Source: Sandaracinobacteroides sp041675905 (GTDB taxonomy: Bacteria; Pseudomonadota; Alphaproteobacteria; Sphingomonadales; Sphingomonadaceae). From it: a stretch of DNA of 64,000 bases. Position 1 is the first letter of the stretch. Every line of letters starts with the position of its first letter. Made by a program: the position numbers and the translations under genes. Under the pieces are notes generated by a model. It was not told the origin of the DNA and ran no database searches. It saw only the letters and a program-made list of their open reading frames with translations. Positions 1 to 9,409 of the stretch are shown here, in pieces. The stretch lies in contig JBAYSX010000005.1 in NCBI GenBank assembly GCA_041675905.1, forward strand, positions 62,001-126,000, read 5' to 3'.

Positions 1-206
1 CGGTGCGTAATTTTTCCGACGCATGGCTCGAATCCTATATCGCCGCGAGTGGAGACGCCATTTTTGGTTCCGCCGGCGGCTATCACGTCGAAGGGCTGGG
101 CGCACAATTGTTTACACGCATCGACGGCGATCAGTTCGTCGTACGTGGCTTGCCCTTGCTGGCTGTATTGGGCTGGCTGCGCGAATCCGGAGAAATGTTG
201 ATATGA
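1..206 (+). CDS. maf: Maf family nucleotide pyrophosphatase, C-terminal fragment
   Basis: The 5' part lies outside the window, so only about the last 67 residues are visible. The segment YHVEGLGAQLFTRIDGD followed by a GLPLL stretch is the typical C-terminal signature of Maf/YhdE/YceF proteins, which hydrolyse non-canonical or modified nucleoside triphosphates in the cytoplasm. The stop codon overlaps the aroE start in an ATGA arrangement, indicating translational coupling. Maf next to aroE is a common alphaproteobacterial order. Which Maf subfamily this is cannot be judged from the fragment. Confidence 0.85.
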   Translation, partial: VRNFSDAWLESYIAASGDAIFGSAGGYHVEGLGAQLFTRIDGDQFVVRGLPLLAVLGWLRESGEMLI

Positions 207-1030
207 ACCGCCCCCTGCCTGCCGTCGCCGGAGTCATGGGCTGGCCCGTTGCCCAGTCGAAGTCGCCGCTGATTCATCGTTTCTGGCTATCGGCGCTGAA
301 GATGGACGGTGATTACAGCCGCTTCGCCGTAACGCCGGAATCCCTTGGCCAGGCGATTCTTGCATTGCCGTCGCTGGGCCTTCGCGGCGTGAATGTCACT
401 GTGCCGCATAAAATCGCCGTGATGGAATATCTCGACCACATCGAACCCGCCGCTCGGGAAATCGGCGCCGTCAATACCGTTGTCGTCAGGGAAAACGGTC
501 TCGTCGGGGCGAATACCGATGTCGCCGGTTTCCTAGAGCCGCTCGCGGCGAAAAATCTCGAAGGGGAGCATGCGGTCGTTCTCGGTGCCGGAGGAGCCGC
601 CCGCGCGGTGCTCGCCGGACTACGTCAGCGCCAGATCGCCTCTGTCACGCTCGTCGTGCGCAATATGTACGCGGGGGAGGAATTGCTGGAGCAGGCCGGC
701 ATCAGCGGAAAAGTGCAGGATTTCGCCAGTAGTCTGCCCGGAGATTGCTGCCTGCTGGTCAATGCCACGTCACTCGGCATGCAGGGAAAACCGGCCCTGG
801 ACGTCGATCTGTCTCCCTTGCGCTCCGAATGCGCGGTGTATGATCTGGTCTATGCGCCGCTGTCGACCGGCCTGTTGCAGGCCGCCCGTCGTCATGGACT
901 CACGACCATCGATGGTCTGTCGATGCTGATTGGCCAGGCCGACCATGCCTTCCGGAAATTTTTCGAAGCCGTACCTCCACGGTCCCGCGATGCGGAATTG
1001 CGGTCGATACTGACTTGCCTTGCGCCATAA
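203..1030 (+). CDS. aroE: shikimate dehydrogenase (NADP+)
   Basis: This 275-residue protein reduces 3-dehydroshikimate to shikimate in aromatic amino acid synthesis. The substrate-binding SKSP motif is at residues 19-22. NVTVPHK follows with the catalytic lysine at about 70, then GAVNTV and GANTD (catalytic aspartate at about 105). The nucleotide-binding GAGGAARA is near 130 and NATSLGM near 185. Length is normal for the family. I start at the ATG at 203 because it overlaps the maf stop and gives the usual N-terminus; the longer in-frame ORF upstream does not look like protein. In many alphaproteobacteria coaE and dnaQ follow, but here a convergent gene comes next. Confidence 0.97.
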   Translation: MNRPLPAVAGVMGWPVAQSKSPLIHRFWLSALKMDGDYSRFAVTPESLGQAILALPSLGLRGVNVTVPHKIAVMEYLDHIEPAAREIGAVNTVVVRENGLVGANTDVAGFLEPLAAKNLEGEHAVVLGAGGAARAVLAGLRQRQIASVTLVVRNMYAGEELLEQAGISGKVQDFASSLPGDCCLLVNATSLGMQGKPALDVDLSPLRSECAVYDLVYAPLSTGLLQAARRHGLTTIDGLSMLIGQADHAFRKFFEAVPPRSRDAELRSILTCLAP

Positions 1031-1069
1031 TCGAACACAGGTTCGGACACTTGGCGGTGATCGTCGGGA

Positions 1070-1729
1070 TCAATCACCTTGTGCGGGCACGGTGACAACA
1101 GCCACTGGCGGATCATCTGCACGGAAAAGGGGGACAGGCGCGACCTCTATTTCCACGCGCCGGTTCCGCGCACGCCCTTGTGCGTTGTCGGTTCCGTCCA
1201 GATGCGCGTCGGGCGCGACAGGCCGCCGTTCCCCCAGCGCGATGATGGTGATACGCCCTTCGTCCACGCCTTTCGAGACGAGATAATCGGCGACAGCTTC
1301 GGCGCGCGCCGAAGAAATACGCAGGTTTTCCCGATCGCCGCCGATGGAATCGGTATGGCCACGCAGGATAATTGCGCCGCCCGCCTGCATTTCCGGCTTT
1401 TGCATCAAACCATCAAGTGCGGCGCGGGCGGCATCATCCAGTTCGGTGCCAGCCTCGGCAAATAAAATGGTTGCGGTCATGGGTTCCGGAGGCGGCGGTG
1501 GCTCCGCCGTTTCCGGGGGCGCAATAGATGGCCGCAGGATCGAAACACCCGACAGGGGGGCTGGCCGGCTGGCGGTTTCCGTCTCTTGCGTCGAAGTTGT
1601 CCTGGGCGCCGGGTCGCTCTCCGCGGATGGCGTCGCGTCGGGCTGCTGATTGCAACCGAAAATCAACAGGAACAGGGCCGGGAGCGCTGCGACCGGGATC
1701 GGAACATATCCGTTCTTGCGGGTCATCAT
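1070..1729 (-). CDS. OmpA-family outer-membrane lipoprotein
   Basis: The protein has 219 residues. A hydrophobic N-terminus ends in a lipobox-like IFGC with the lipidated cysteine at about 26. A proline- and threonine-rich linker follows to about residue 83, then an OmpA-type peptidoglycan-binding domain of about 115 residues with RGHTDSIGG and NRRVEIEV. It probably anchors the outer membrane to peptidoglycan non-covalently. Its start overlaps the stop of the upstream antiporter gene (ATGATGA), so the two are very likely one transcript. The lipobox has Phe at -2, which is tolerated but not typical. No specific role beyond envelope anchoring can be assigned. Confidence 0.85.
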   Translation of the reverse strand: MMTRKNGYVPIPVAALPALFLLIFGCNQQPDATPSAESDPAPRTTSTQETETASRPAPLSGVSILRPSIAPPETAEPPPPPEPMTATILFAEAGTELDDAARAALDGLMQKPEMQAGGAIILRGHTDSIGGDRENLRISSARAEAVADYLVSKGVDEGRITIIALGERRPVAPDAHLDGTDNAQGRARNRRVEIEVAPVPLFRADDPPVAVVTVPAQGD

Positions 1730-3552
1730 GCGGCCTTTCCCTCCTTTTGCTTTCGCGCAGGCACTGTCGGCGTTTCCGGGGGCGCGTAGGAAATCACCGT
1801 ATCGCCGGGTTCGGGCGTGGGCCGCGTGGCGTGGGTGAAAAAGCGCAGCGTGCCATTTTTGCGCAGTACCGCCAGCAAATCAGCTTCGTCGGGGAGAATT
1901 TCCTTCGCTGCGTCGAAGTCGAACTGTTCGGTGATCGGCGTTTTGCGGAATGTCCAGCCAGCTTCTTCGCGCTGCTCGATTTCCTCTACCCCGATGCCGG
2001 ATTTGAACAGCGCCCGGCCCTTCAGGGATCTGGACAGGCTGTGCCGGTCGTCTTCCGGCTCGCCCCCCAGCTGATAGACATTGTCCTGACCGACAGTCGG
2101 AGCAAACTCGATACATACCAGTGCGTTATAGGCTTCGTTGTCGGTGGTGGCGACCAGCGCCTGAAACTGCCGCAAATCCAGCCGGTGTTCGGTCGCTTCG
2201 GCCAGGATTTCGCCATGATAGGCGGGGATCCCCCGCTGCCGCGCATCGCTCAGTCGCTGGTAACTGCCATCGCTGATGGTAACAGGGACATCGAGCTTCT
2301 GGAAATGCTCGGCCAGCGACAGGCTCCATGGCGTACAGCCGACGATCAGCAGCCCCTGTTGCTTCGCGCCGGCGACGCCAAGCCAGCGGGAGACCGGCCG
2401 GATGGTGAAACCATGGGCGATGATGGTGGCGATCGCTACGCTGAAGGACAGCGTAATCAGCAGTCCGCCGTCATTATAGCCAAGCTCGTTCAGGCGCAGT
2501 GCGAATAACCCCGAAATGGCGACGGCGACGATGCCACGGGGGGCTACCCAGGCAATAAAGAGGCGTTCGTTCCACGGGATGCGGCTGAACGCCAGGCTGA
2601 GCAGCACCGTCGCCGGGCGAACAAGGAACAGCAGGGCAAGCAGAAAGGCGAGAAAGCGGAATTCGAACTGGCGCACGGCATGAAAATCGAGCGAGGCGGA
2701 CAACAGAATGAACACACCCGACACCAGCAATATGGTGATATTTTCCTTGAAGGGATGCAGCGCGCGCAGACTGTCGCTACGCATATTGGCGAGCGCAATC
2801 CCCATGATCGTCACGGCCAACAGGCCGGTTTCCTGCTGGATGGAATTGGACAACACCAGCGTGCCAATCACCGCCACCAGCAGGACGGGCGCTTTCAGAA
2901 ACTCCGGAATGTAGCCGCGCGGCAATAGCCAGGCCAGCGCACGGGCCACGGCATAACCGGTGAGCGCCGCGACAAGCGCTGCGATAACGAGTTCGAGCAC
3001 GACATCCATAATAGACGCGCCGAGACTTGAGCGGCGCAGATATTCATAGGTGACGACAGCCAGCAACGCGCCGAAAGGGTCGTTGACGATGGCTTCCCAT
3101 TTCAGGATGGCGCGTGGACGCGCCGCGATATTGCTTTGCCTGAGCAGGGGGATCACAACCGTCGGACCGGTGACGACGAGAATGCCGGCAAACAATATGG
3201 CGACCGGCCATACCAGTCCGGCGATATAATAAAGCGCCACCGAGCCGAGCCCCCAGCCGATCGGAATACCCAGCACCGCCAGGCGGGTGACGGCCCCTCC
3301 GGTTTCCCGGAGTTCGCGGAAATTCAGACTGAGCCCGCCCTCGAACAGGATGATGCCAACTGCAATAGCCACCGCCGGTTCAAGCAGATCGCCGAATATC
3401 TCCTCAGGGTGGACAAGACCGGTCACCGGTCCGGCGATGACCCCGGCAAACAGCAGCAGCGCGATACTGGGCCAGCCGGTGCGCCACGCCAGCCATTGCG
3501 CGCCAATTCCGAGGATGCCGATCAAGGCGATTGCCAGGGATTGTTGGTCCAT
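1726..3552 (-). CDS. monovalent cation/proton antiporter (CPA1 type) with TrkA-N domain
   Basis: This is a 608-residue inner-membrane protein. Residues 1 to about 390 form many hydrophobic segments of the NhaP/CPA1 fold, including VNDPFGA near residue 155, which carries the Asn-Asp pair used for ion exchange. Residues from about 395 (LLIVGCTPWS onward) look like a TrkA-N/RCK nucleotide-binding domain, and a smaller C-terminal domain follows. This arrangement is typical of antiporters gated by NAD(H) or other nucleotides. The transported ion (Na+ or K+) cannot be determined. The gene is translationally coupled to the OmpA lipoprotein downstream. Confidence 0.88.
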   Translation of the reverse strand: MDQQSLAIALIGILGIGAQWLAWRTGWPSIALLLFAGVIAGPVTGLVHPEEIFGDLLEPAVAIAVGIILFEGGLSLNFRELRETGGAVTRLAVLGIPIGWGLGSVALYYIAGLVWPVAILFAGILVVTGPTVVIPLLRQSNIAARPRAILKWEAIVNDPFGALLAVVTYEYLRRSSLGASIMDVVLELVIAALVAALTGYAVARALAWLLPRGYIPEFLKAPVLLVAVIGTLVLSNSIQQETGLLAVTIMGIALANMRSDSLRALHPFKENITILLVSGVFILLSASLDFHAVRQFEFRFLAFLLALLFLVRPATVLLSLAFSRIPWNERLFIAWVAPRGIVAVAISGLFALRLNELGYNDGGLLITLSFSVAIATIIAHGFTIRPVSRWLGVAGAKQQGLLIVGCTPWSLSLAEHFQKLDVPVTISDGSYQRLSDARQRGIPAYHGEILAEATEHRLDLRQFQALVATTDNEAYNALVCIEFAPTVGQDNVYQLGGEPEDDRHSLSRSLKGRALFKSGIGVEEIEQREEAGWTFRKTPITEQFDFDAAKEILPDEADLLAVLRKNGTLRFFTHATRPTPEPGDTVISYAPPETPTVPARKQKEGKAA

Positions 3553-3629
3553 GACCCTGTATAAACATGATTGTTTGCAAAGATCGCCTGTTTTATTGGA
3601 GCCTTTCGATTCGTACGGGCGATCCTGCC

Positions 3630-3656
3630 CCGGCAGACCTGACGTTCAGTTGCCGG
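3630..3656 (-). terminator. hairpin after the flavin oxidoreductase gene
   Basis: CCGGCA at 3630-3635 pairs with TGCCGG at 3651-3656, and an inner CTGA/TCAG pair gives a longer imperfect stem. It lies about 40 bp past the stop of the minus-strand gene at 3693. There is no clear U-run, so intrinsic termination is only possible. Confidence 0.4.
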
Positions 3657-3692
3657 AATTGAACCGCAAGGCCAACAGGCAGGCAGATCCGC

Positions 3693-5648
3693 TCAGAGGT
3701 TTCGCATCAGCGTCGCTGCGCCATGAATGGCGCTCATGATGTCGCTTCTGCCAAGCACATCGCCGATGCAGTGGTGGCCGATACCGCGCGCGGTCAGCTC
3801 ATCCGCGAGCAAACGATTGGGGTCATTCATCGTCACCAGCACAACCGTTCTGGCCGGGATATGTGTCCGGCGGCTGGAATAAAGCACACCCGCCTCGACC
3901 GAATCGCGGCTGATTTTCTCGAGATAATGACCGCCAAGGAACTGTAATTTGCCGGACATAAGCCGCTCGCGCGCGGCACCCACGGTTACCGGCGGGAAAG
4001 GCACTCGTTCGCCCAGCTTTTCAAAACGCGATACGAATGTCACCTCGAGACCGGCGGCGAGCAACATGTCGGCAGCCGAGATCGCCTCGAACGTACCGCT
4101 ATCGTCATAGATCAGCGCCGGTCCGTTCAGTTCAGGCCTGCGTCCGACTCCGAACAATTCCCAGCTATTATAGACATGCGGCAGATCATGTCCCTTAAGG
4201 GGTGCGGAAGGCGTGCTGAGTTGAAAGCCGTCATCGCGCGGCGTCGACCCGGTCGCGATGATGACCTCGTCGGCCCCGCTTTCCATAACCTTGTCGGCAT
4301 CGACCGGCGAATTGAGATGCACCGCTACACCAAGCAATTCCAGCTCGTTTTCGAGCCAGCGAACAATCTGTCCGACGTCGGCGCGATGGGGGGCGGACGC
4401 CGCCATGGCAACCTGTCCGCCAAGGCGCTGGCCTGCCTCGTGAAGTTCCACATCATAGCCGCGCAGTGCGGCGGTGCGTGCGGCCTCAAGCCCGGCGGGG
4501 CCGCCCCCTGCGACCAGGATTTTCTTGCGCACACCAGCCTTGTCGACAGGCTCGAAAGGGATCGTATCTTCGCGCGCCGCCGCGACGTTGACGACACAAC
4601 CCAGCATGCCGCGCGCCATCAACTGGCCGACACAACCGGTGTTGGTGCCGATACAGGGACGTATCCGGTCTTCCTCCAGCCGACGGGCCTTGTTGACCAG
4701 TTCGGGGTCTGCGATCAGCGCCCGGACCATCGACACCATGCTGGCTTCACCACTGGCAACGATGGAACTGGCATGATCAAGAGTCATGATCCGGCCGACG
4801 ACGATCGTCGGAACGGTAACGGCGGCGGTGACCGGCCTGTTGGCTGGCATCTCGACGCCGAGCGGATCATCAGCCGGCGCAATCAGTTTGTGAAACCGCC
4901 AATAGCTGCCCATGTGCAGCGACACATAATCAACCAGCGGATCAACTGCTGCGGCGATCAGGGCATTCATATCCGGCGTCAGCCCGCCGGGGACATAATC
5001 CTCGTTCGGCAACCGGACGCCCACCGCGATGTCGTTGCCCACCTCGGCTCGTATTGCGGCGATGACCTCACGGAGGAAGCGCAGGCGATTTTCGAATGAA
5101 CCGCCATATTCATCTTCACGCCGGTTCAACGCCGGGGAGAGGAATTCATGAATGAGATAGCCGGATGAAGCGTGGATATCGACGCCATCAAGACCGCCAT
5201 CCCGGACGCGCCGGGCGGCCTTGCCGAAAGATTCGACGACCTCGCCGATCATGCCTTTGGTCATGGCGAGCGGCACCACATTGGCCAGCGGATTGGCGGT
5301 GGCGCTGACAGACCAGGGCGCTTTCAGCGGGTCGTTGAAACTGGTTGCCGCGCCACTGTGATAAAGCTGCTGGAACAGCTTCATTCCGTGCCGGCGCACC
5401 CGATCGCTGATTTCCGCGAAGAAGGGCAAAATCGAATCGGACCATAATGGCAGAACGCTGGGTGAGGTAGGATGAACGCCGCTCGCCTCCAGCGTCGACA
5501 TGCCGACGCCTCCCCTGGCGCGCGCTTCGTGATAGGCAATCAGGGGCTCGCCGGTCAGCAGCGTGCCATGGGCCGTACGGACGATCCGGTTTTCTATGGT
5601 AACCGGTCCAACCCGGATCGGCTCAAACAGATTATCGTAAAGCGCCAT
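3693..5648 (-). CDS. two-domain FMN/FAD oxidoreductase (2,4-dienoyl-CoA reductase/OYE-like)
   Basis: The protein has 651 residues. An N-terminal FMN TIM barrel (about 1-370) is followed by an FAD/NAD(P)-binding half starting at VAGGGPAGLEAAR near 380. This is the architecture of 2,4-dienoyl-CoA reductase, trimethylamine dehydrogenase and N-methyl-amino-acid demethylases. Two normally conserved sites are changed. The iron-sulfur motif reads CIGTNTGC, where a family Cys ligand is Thr. The active-site pair usually written HAxHGYL reads HASSGYL, with Ser replacing the second His. I checked both in the nucleotide sequence. The barrel loop NRREDEYGGS is normal. The enzyme is probably active as a flavoprotein, but its substrate and cluster status are open. 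The gene is divergent from the TonB receptor at 5837 and probably shares its promoter region. A purine-rich site (AGGGGGGAA) precedes the ATG. Confidence 0.85.
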   Translation of the reverse strand: MALYDNLFEPIRVGPVTIENRIVRTAHGTLLTGEPLIAYHEARARGGVGMSTLEASGVHPTSPSVLPLWSDSILPFFAEISDRVRRHGMKLFQQLYHSGAATSFNDPLKAPWSVSATANPLANVVPLAMTKGMIGEVVESFGKAARRVRDGGLDGVDIHASSGYLIHEFLSPALNRREDEYGGSFENRLRFLREVIAAIRAEVGNDIAVGVRLPNEDYVPGGLTPDMNALIAAAVDPLVDYVSLHMGSYWRFHKLIAPADDPLGVEMPANRPVTAAVTVPTIVVGRIMTLDHASSIVASGEASMVSMVRALIADPELVNKARRLEEDRIRPCIGTNTGCVGQLMARGMLGCVVNVAAAREDTIPFEPVDKAGVRKKILVAGGGPAGLEAARTAALRGYDVELHEAGQRLGGQVAMAASAPHRADVGQIVRWLENELELLGVAVHLNSPVDADKVMESGADEVIIATGSTPRDDGFQLSTPSAPLKGHDLPHVYNSWELFGVGRRPELNGPALIYDDSGTFEAISAADMLLAAGLEVTFVSRFEKLGERVPFPPVTVGAARERLMSGKLQFLGGHYLEKISRDSVEAGVLYSSRRTHIPARTVVLVTMNDPNRLLADELTARGIGHHCIGDVLGRSDIMSAIHGAATLMRNL

Positions 5649-5836
5649 GAGTTTCCCCCCTGAAATGTCCCCGGAATGGCAGAATCGGCGGGTGTGATGG
5701 CCAGCCGCAACTGCTATTTGTTCCAGTATGGTGGCGATAACGCCGGGAAACCGTGCTCCCGATATCTGTAAGGTCTTTTATTACGGAATGAAACGGTGTA
5801 ACAGAGGAAGTATATAACAGAAAAGGGGTATGTATC

Positions 5837-8263
5837 ATGGGGATTATTTTATTTCGCCTGTCGGTTTCGGCAAGCGCCCTTGCGATGACGGCAGCGATGC
5901 CTTCGGTCGCGATGGCGCAGGAAACATTGCCACCGGCTGCCCAGACACCGGTCGCAGCAACGTCTGGCGGGCTTGAAGATATTGTGGTTACGGCGCGCAA
6001 ACGTGCCGAGAGCGTGCAGGATGTGCCCGTCTCCGTTACCGCCATATCCGCGCAGACGATCGAGGCGCGCGATCTCACCAGTATCGAGAAGATCGCCGCG
6101 GCCACTCCCAGCTTCAGTGTAGGTCGTGCCTCGAACGGCTCGGGCGCGCAGCTGACGATGCGCGGTATCGGTTCCTCGTCGACCTCTATCGGCATCGAGC
6201 AATCGGTCGCAACGGTCGTGGACGGCGTCTATTACGGACAAGGCCGGACCATCAACGAAGGCTTCTTCGACCTCGCAGCCGTCGAGTTGCTGAAAGGGCC
6301 GCAGGCGCTTTTCTTCGGCAAAAACGCAACGGCCGGCGTGGTTTCGATCCGGACAGCCGATCCGACGGACGTCTGGGAATTCAAGGCCCGCGCCGGCTAT
6401 GAGTTCAAGGGCGAGGAAGGCGAGCTCGAGCTGGTGGCCTCCGGACCGGTGTCGGAGACACTGGGTGTGCGTCTTGCGCTTCGCGGTTCCAAAATGTGGG
6501 GCGGCTATTACCGCAACGAGTCACAACCGATCCAGCTGGCGTTATTGCCCTTCACTTCCTATCCAGCCGAGCGGAAGGCGCCGCAAGAGGAAGAATTGCT
6601 GGGCCGCCTGACGGTGAAATGGGATCCCACCGACCGGTTGACCGCCACCGTGAAGGCCTCGGGCACCTATAACGAAGTGAATAATAATGCCTGGAACTAT
6701 GTGCCCTATAATTGCTTTGGCGGGACGAGTACGCTGGGCGACTATGCCTGCACCGATAACTTTATCACGCGGCAGAATAATATGCCCCGCGAAATGGCGG
6801 CTGTCACGCCTTATGCCCGGGACGGTGAGTTATATAACCGCTACAAGTCGGTCGCGGTGACGGGAACCGTCAATTATGAGTTCGATAATGTCACGCTGAC
6901 TTCGGTCTCGAACTATAACTGGAACAATAACCGTTTCAACTGCGCATGTGAGTTCCAGGCCAATCCTCTTTCCGTCTGGGCGACAGAAAACTCAAGCTAC
7001 AGGGCGGTTTCGAGCGAATTCCGCGCACTGACGACATTTGACTCGCCGGTCAATCTCATGGTCGGGGGCTATTATCAGGATACGAAGCGCACCTTCGATC
7101 AGTTTATCAGCTTCTCGCTCAGCGATAATGGTCCGGCCGCCGGCCCCATGCGCTATCTCGACGCCGCGAAAACCAGCTTTACCAAGGGCGAGACGCTGGC
7201 GGCATTCGGCCAGGTGACGTGGCAGATTATCCCGACCCTCGAACTGGCTGGCGGCGTGCGCTATTCGCATGAGACGAAGGACAGTTCCTTTGTGCAGCCG
7301 TTTATCAGCCCGGCCTTTTCGGGCGCCTGGGCGCAGGGGCGGGTAACTACCGGAAATCAGACGTTTAACGACTGGTCTCCCGAAGCGACCATTACATGGA
7401 AACCGGTGGACGGAATTCTTGTCTATGGCGCCTATAAAACTGCCTACAAGTCGGGCGGTTTCTCCAACGGCGGGGTCGATAGCCTCTTCGGCAACCCCGC
7501 GGTCGATCTGATGTTCGACCGCGAGAAAGCACGCGGTTTTGAAGCAGGCATCAAGACGACGCTGTTCGACCAGCAGCTTCGTCTGAATCTTGGCGCATAT
7601 ACCTATAAATATATCGATCTGCAGGTGGACTTCTTCAACTCTGCGATCCTCGCCTATGAAACCATAACCGCAGACGCCCGTACCAAAGGTGTCGAACTCG
7701 AATTCGAATATGCGCCCTATATGCTGGAGGGCCTGTATCTTCGTGGTGCGATTAACTACAACAAGGCGCGGTATACGGATTTTCCGATGGCGCCCTGCTA
7801 TTCGGGTCAAACAACTGCCGGAGGCTGCAATTTGCTGTTTAACCCGGCGCTTGGTGGTTTCAGCCGGCAGAATCTGGATGGTGCGCCGCTCTCTGTTGCA
7901 CCCAAATGGACCGGCAGTCTCGGCGTAAGCTACGAAACGCCCGTGACCTCGGACCTGATGGCTGGGTTCAACATCGATACACGTTACAGTTCGTCATATC
8001 TTGTATCGGGTTTTGCGGTGCCCTTCTCACGCCAGGGTAAATATGCGCTGCTCGACGCGGGTGTGCGGATTGGCGACAGCGGCGATCGTTGGGAGTTCGC
8101 TATTATTGGCAAGAATCTGACCAACAAGCAGTATTTCTCCGGGGTCAATGATGCGCCGAATACGGGAAGCGGCACGGGGACACCAGGCGGCATCTATGCC
8201 GATCAGATGGGCTATGGTTCGATGCCGCGTACCGTCATGGCACAGGTAACCGTGCGCTACTGA
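5837..8263 (+). CDS. TonB-dependent outer-membrane receptor
   Basis: This 808-residue protein has an N-terminal signal peptide cleaved after about AMAQ (residue 29). A TonB-box-like and plug segment (LEDIVVTARKR, then the plug domain with LKGPQALFFGKNA) precedes a long 22-strand beta-barrel region that ends in an aromatic residue (TVRY). It should import a hydrophobic or bulky substrate across the outer membrane using TonB energy. AAGGGGT upstream of the ATG is a good ribosome site. It stands alone on its strand and faces the flavin oxidoreductase gene divergently. It is the most divergent of the four receptors in the window; its plug-barrel junction (TADPTDVWEF) differs from the other three. 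Confidence 0.93.
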   Translation: MGIILFRLSVSASALAMTAAMPSVAMAQETLPPAAQTPVAATSGGLEDIVVTARKRAESVQDVPVSVTAISAQTIEARDLTSIEKIAAATPSFSVGRASNGSGAQLTMRGIGSSSTSIGIEQSVATVVDGVYYGQGRTINEGFFDLAAVELLKGPQALFFGKNATAGVVSIRTADPTDVWEFKARAGYEFKGEEGELELVASGPVSETLGVRLALRGSKMWGGYYRNESQPIQLALLPFTSYPAERKAPQEEELLGRLTVKWDPTDRLTATVKASGTYNEVNNNAWNYVPYNCFGGTSTLGDYACTDNFITRQNNMPREMAAVTPYARDGELYNRYKSVAVTGTVNYEFDNVTLTSVSNYNWNNNRFNCACEFQANPLSVWATENSSYRAVSSEFRALTTFDSPVNLMVGGYYQDTKRTFDQFISFSLSDNGPAAGPMRYLDAAKTSFTKGETLAAFGQVTWQIIPTLELAGGVRYSHETKDSSFVQPFISPAFSGAWAQGRVTTGNQTFNDWSPEATITWKPVDGILVYGAYKTAYKSGGFSNGGVDSLFGNPAVDLMFDREKARGFEAGIKTTLFDQQLRLNLGAYTYKYIDLQVDFFNSAILAYETITADARTKGVELEFEYAPYMLEGLYLRGAINYNKARYTDFPMAPCYSGQTTAGGCNLLFNPALGGFSRQNLDGAPLSVAPKWTGSLGVSYETPVTSDLMAGFNIDTRYSSSYLVSGFAVPFSRQGKYALLDAGVRIGDSGDRWEFAIIGKNLTNKQYFSGVNDAPNTGSGTGTPGGIYADQMGYGSMPRTVMAQVTVRY

Positions 8264-8291
8264 TCGGCCCCGCACGGTTAGCAGAGTGAAT

Positions 8292-8317
8292 GTGGCCTCG
8301 TCTCTGGATGAGGCCAC
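8292..8317. terminator. bidirectional hairpin between convergent genes
   Basis: GTGGCCTC at 8292-8299 pairs perfectly with GAGGCCAC at 8310-8317. Three further inner pairs (one G-U) leave a four-base TCTG loop. It sits between the convergent stops at 8263 and 8356. The U-tract is weak, but the position fits a shared terminator. Confidence 0.6.
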
Positions 8318-8355
8318 TTCTCACGAACTGCGGGGATAGTGTGCGGTCAGGTCTA

Positions 8356-9159
8356 TCAGGATGAATATTGGAGCTGGCTGACGATGGATGCGACCCCTAG
8401 TCGGCTATCAGCGCCGGTTTTGTCAAGAATGCTGACAATATGTGTCTTTACTGTAGATAAACTTATATTAAGAGCATCGCTTATCTGTTGATTTCCTGCT
8501 CCCATAGTTAAAAGTTCGACAACCTGAAGTTCCCGGGGCTGTAACCTGTATTTGTGGACAAGCTTGTTTTCTACATTTATGGACCGGATCCGCCAATGCA
8601 GGGACAGGGTGGACTCAAGGTATGTTCGGAAGCCTTCCCAATCAAACATTTCAACACAGAAATCAGATTCCCCGATAGGCCGGAACAGGGACAGGCATGC
8701 TATCGGATTTTTTTCATACCAGAAGAGGAGGTCAATCTCGTCCCCGATATTTACATCCTGAAGATGTACCAGATATTCGGACCTCCTCTCATCACCCGCA
8801 AGCGCATTTCTCAATGTCGCTATATTCTTGCGTGATTCTGACAATTTTTTGATATTGATCGGGTCTTTTTTTTCGCCGTAAGAAATATATCTCCGGATTG
8901 AACAGGGCTTTATATTTACTGTCTTGAGTTCGATTATTTCATAATTGTTGCCGATCCAGAAGAAGCCAGCGGACGCAGCACTGCACAAGCCTGTCCCAAA
9001 GTGAAGAAGCCGGTCTACCATCTCTTCGGATTTGAGGTCTGGGGAAACATAAGATGCAACCGGACGATCCGGATTTAGGGATAAAATCACGACACAATTC
9101 CCCCACCTGAACTGGTCTGCAACCCGGCCTCCTTTTAAATTCCACCCTGTCAACGTCAT
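8356..9159 (-). CDS. LuxR-family transcriptional regulator
   Basis: The C-terminal 60-odd residues form a GerE/LuxR helix-turn-helix (LQPRELQVVELL, then ISDALNISLSTVKTHIVSIL). The N-terminal 200 residues match no sensor domain I recognise; they contain no obvious receiver or autoinducer-binding motif. The ATG at 9159 gives 267 residues; a TTG at 9171 preceded by AAGG is an alternative start. The coding sequence is visibly AT-richer than its neighbours (runs of T and A, codons such as ATA and TTA), which suggests a separate origin. Likely targets are the adjacent TonB receptor or the transaminase operon, but no operator is evident. Confidence 0.82.
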   Translation of the reverse strand: MTLTGWNLKGGRVADQFRWGNCVVILSLNPDRPVASYVSPDLKSEEMVDRLLHFGTGLCSAASAGFFWIGNNYEIIELKTVNIKPCSIRRYISYGEKKDPINIKKLSESRKNIATLRNALAGDERRSEYLVHLQDVNIGDEIDLLFWYEKNPIACLSLFRPIGESDFCVEMFDWEGFRTYLESTLSLHWRIRSINVENKLVHKYRLQPRELQVVELLTMGAGNQQISDALNISLSTVKTHIVSILDKTGADSRLGVASIVSQLQYSS

Positions 9160-9409
9160 AAACGCAGCCAATGCCTTATATTGCGAATTGACCGTAATTC
9201 GGTGGTTTTATGGTGGCACAGGAGGTTTGCCGGGTCCAGTCTGACCGACCGAAAACAGGCGCAAGGGTAGCGGCTTCCGGATAAATCTCCTTTTTACAGG
9301 ACGACCGACTTTTCAGAAGGCGGAGTCCCTATATTTTGGCGGGGGCGGGGGCGGGGCGCTGAGGATGGCGCGATTGCATGACGCGTATCGATCGCGCCCC
9401 GGAGTGGTC

